A DNA stretch of 8,654 bases from Desulfobacterales bacterium (lineage in GTDB: Bacteria; Desulfobacterota; Desulfobacteria; Desulfobacterales; Desulfobacteraceae). Location of the stretch: positions 1 to 8,654 of the forward strand of contig JAKSBB010001249.1 of assembly GCA_022361315.1 (NCBI GenBank), given 5' to 3'. Shown here in pieces: positions 6,894 through 8,654 of the stretch; the first letter of the stretch is position 1, and each line of letters starts with the position of its first letter. The translations under genes and the position numbers were made by a program. The notes beneath the pieces are model-generated. The model was not told where the DNA came from. It did not search any database and was given only the letters and a program-made list of their open reading frames with translations.

Positions 6894-8413
6894 TCGACAC
6901 AACGGACCGGGAACTGCACCTGCAGGAACGGCGGTTTATTATCGGTGCCTCCCTGCTGGCTCTCTTTTTAGGGGCGCTGGACGCCCTGGTGATGTCAGCG
7001 GCAATGCCCACCATTATCTCCGAACTCGGGGGACTCTCCCTCTATGCATGGGTTTATTCGGCATATTTTCTGGCCCGGGCCGTATCCCTTCCGGTGTTTG
7101 GTAAATTGTCCGATCTTTATCCCACAAAGACGCTGATGGTGGTTTCCATTGCCCTTTTTTGCGCTGCATCCGTTGCAGCCGGGGCCTCTCCATCCATGGG
7201 GTTTCTGGTGGCGGCCCGGGTGGTCCAGGGCATCGGTGCCGGCGGTATATTTGCCCTGGTGTATGTGGTGTTGTCAGATGTGTCTCCCAAAGCGCAGCGG
7301 GGGAAAACCCTCAGCCTGGCCTCATCGGTATGGGGAATCTCCTCCCTCATCGGGCCCACCCTGGGCGGATTTATCGTCACCTACTTTTCCTGGCGCTGGA
7401 TCTTTTATATCAATCTACCCCTGGGGCTTCTGTCATTGGCAGGAATCGGTTTCTTTTTCAAGGAACTGCGGGAAAAGCCGGGGGATGTGGATCTGGACTG
7501 GGCTGGAATTACCTGTTTTTCCGGGTCAGTGCTGGCCGGGCTGACCCTGATCATGACCGGCGGCAGGGAGATCCCCTGGGCATCCTCAACGGGGATTCTG
7601 CTCGCCGCAGCCGCTGTGATTCTGGGTGTCGGATTTGTTCTGGCTGAGCGCCGGGCAAAGGATCCTTTTGTGGATTTTACCTTTTTCAAAGATGCCGGTT
7701 TTGCCCTGGGGAATCTGATGACCTTCGGGGCCAGCATGGCCATGTTTGCCCTGTTCGCCTACGCACCGCTTTATCTCCAGGGTGCCTTGGCCCAGTCGCC
7801 CATGGTGGTTGGCTACGCCATGCTCTCCCTGAGTCTGGGCTGGTCTGTGGGCAGCCTGCTCATGGGGCGGGTGGTGGACCGGGTCGGGGCACGGTTTGCC
7901 AGCATCACCGGCACCCTGTTTATGACGGCAGGTGCGCTTCTCTGTCTGGGATTTGATATGGACACCGCACTGCTCTGGTGTTTTCTCGTCTTTATCCTGA
8001 TCGGGTTCGGTATGGGATTTATTTCACTTTCCACCCTGTTGATCGTTCAGGACAGCGTGAAAAAGTCCGACCTGGGCATGGCCACCTCCCTGCATCAGTT
8101 TGCCAGAACCTTCGGCGGTACTGTGGGTGTCGGCGTCTGTGGCGCCGTTGTTACACAAAGGCTGTTCAGCGGTCTTGAGAAGGGAGGCACAGGGCTGGCA
8201 ACTACAATGCCCGCTGGCGGTGAGATGGTCTCCCGGCTCCGGGAGAGCCTGAGCCACATGTTTCAGCCCGCGTTTCAGGCCCAGTTGCCCCCGGAGACCC
8301 TTGAAGTATTGAGAACGGCGGTATTGGACGGTGTCTGGGCTGCATTTTTCATTGTTGCCCTGATTTGCAGTGCCGGTGTTATCATGGGGCTGTTTTTACC
8401 CAAAGACGCATAA
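6890..8413 (+). CDS. MFS transporter, DHA2 family (14-helix multidrug-efflux type)
   Basis: A 507-residue inner-membrane protein resembling EmrB/QacA-type proton-drug antiporters. About 14 hydrophobic helices can be placed, near residues 17-37, 53-71, 82-100, 104-129, 141-165, 168-190, 203-222, 233-252, 271-294, 305-326, 336-355, 361-384, 407-424 and 482-503. Seen: D31 in helix 1 (LDALVMSAAMP, the motif D1 position), motif A GKLSDLYPTK (71-80) between helices 2 and 3, R110 in RVVQGIGAGG (motif B), and motif C around GISSLIGPTLGG (149-160) followed by SWRWIFYINLPLG, typical of DHA2 pumps. The usual G-R pair in motif A is replaced by P-T. A long loop (about 425-481) between helices 13 and 14 is also known from DHA2 members such as QacA. 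No EmrA-type periplasmic adaptor gene is in the window. Coupled to sbcC by overlap; substrate unknown, and export of a metabolite rather than drugs is possible. Confidence 0.92.
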   Translation: MIDTTDRELHLQERRFIIGASLLALFLGALDALVMSAAMPTIISELGGLSLYAWVYSAYFLARAVSLPVFGKLSDLYPTKTLMVVSIALFCAASVAAGASPSMGFLVAARVVQGIGAGGIFALVYVVLSDVSPKAQRGKTLSLASSVWGISSLIGPTLGGFIVTYFSWRWIFYINLPLGLLSLAGIGFFFKELREKPGDVDLDWAGITCFSGSVLAGLTLIMTGGREIPWASSTGILLAAAAVILGVGFVLAERRAKDPFVDFTFFKDAGFALGNLMTFGASMAMFALFAYAPLYLQGALAQSPMVVGYAMLSLSLGWSVGSLLMGRVVDRVGARFASITGTLFMTAGALLCLGFDMDTALLWCFLVFILIGFGMGFISLSTLLIVQDSVKKSDLGMATSLHQFARTFGGTVGVGVCGAVVTQRLFSGLEKGGTGLATTMPAGGEMVSRLRESLSHMFQPAFQAQLPPETLEVLRTAVLDGVWAAFFIVALICSAGVIMGLFLPKDA

Positions 8414-8437
8414 AGTCCCCCTTCATCCGAATGCCGT

Positions 8438-8654
8438 CTAAATGGGCCAGCTCAGAGCGAGTATAGCGCCACCGGCGTTCCATCCGTCATCCCCGTCTTC
8501 ACCGCCTTTGAAAGGGGCGGACATATGTTCCACCCCGTATCCCAGGGTCAGTTCCACCGGTGGCTTTTCTTCCCGTTCAAAGCTGAAGCGAAATCCGGCA
8601 GACCCGGAAATAATGCTGTGAACCGGGGATTCTGCAAGGCCGGGCAGGTTATCA
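8438..8654 (-). CDS. C-terminal fragment of a probable outer-membrane beta-barrel, possibly PagL-like lipid A deacylase / acyloxyacyl hydrolase
   Basis: On the - strand a frame enters from the right edge and runs 71 complete codons to a TAG at 8438-8440. The fragment shows three strand-like stretches with alternating small/polar and hydrophobic residues: SIISGSAGFRFSFE (13-26), PVELTLGYGVEHMS (32-45) and WNAGGAILALSWPI (58-71, C-terminus), separated by a charged turn and a Gly/Asp-rich loop, as in the closing strands of a small outer-membrane barrel. H43-x-S45 in VEHMS at the end of a strand recalls the catalytic His-x-Ser of PagL-type lipid A 3-O-deacylases, which sit near the C-terminal end of that barrel. 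The usual SNA that begins at the Ser is here SAP, and the final residue is Ile rather than Phe. The gene converges on the MFS gene with 24 bases between stop codons. Coding is likely; the PagL assignment is tentative, and another barrel family is possible. Confidence 0.55.
   Translation of the reverse strand, partial: DNLPGLAESPVHSIISGSAGFRFSFEREEKPPVELTLGYGVEHMSAPFKGGEDGDDGWNAGGAILALSWPI

Noticed and set aside
8399..8446. Imperfect inverted repeat (CCCAAAGACG / CGTCTAAATGGG) spanning both converging stop codons, considered as a bidirectional terminator
   Set aside because: The stem is short and bulged with a 26-base loop, and no U-tract follows it in either direction, so an intrinsic terminator is not supported.

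Overview
The window is almost entirely coding: five genes on the + strand and the tail of a sixth on the - strand. There is no gene-free stretch longer than about 50 bases. I see no tRNA or rRNA, CRISPR array, insertion sequence or attachment site. Moderately high GC, GGAGG-type ribosome binding sites and a Gram-negative envelope gene set (periplasmic acylase, periplasmic binding protein, probable outer-membrane barrel) point to a Gram-negative bacterium. The overall protein style fits Desulfobacterota (a sulfate-reducer-like delta-proteobacterial lineage), but that placement is inferred by eye and not shown by any marker gene.

Layout. Positions 1-1044 hold the C-terminal part of a penicillin-acylase-family Ntn hydrolase whose 5' end and catalytic serine lie outside the window. 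A 43-base gap with a plausible sigma70-like promoter leads to a secreted family-3 extracellular solute-binding protein (1088-1882), with no permease or ATPase gene beside it. Two bases later begins a tight run of three genes: sbcD (1885-3180), sbcC (3177-6893) and a 14-helix DHA2-type MFS efflux transporter (6890-8413). Each of the two junctions is a 4-base ATGA overlap with a good Shine-Dalgarno sequence upstream. The last gene, on the - strand (8438 to the right edge), is a converging C-terminal fragment of a probable outer-membrane beta-barrel; it carries an H-x-S motif resembling PagL-type lipid A deacylases.

How they fit together. SbcD (Mre11-like nuclease) and SbcC (Rad50-like ATPase with a CPLC zinc hook) form one DNA-end and hairpin-processing complex, and all their key motifs are intact. 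The MFS pump is translationally coupled to them. No known biochemical partnership explains this, so shared expression, perhaps under DNA-damaging or toxic stress, is only a hypothesis. The binding protein may be co-transcribed with sbcD because almost no space separates them. The flanking acylase and barrel genes look unrelated to the core operon.

I did not find a clearly novel system. The points most worth checking are the sbcDC-MFS coupling, the orphan binding protein in front of it, and the identity of the - strand barrel fragment.
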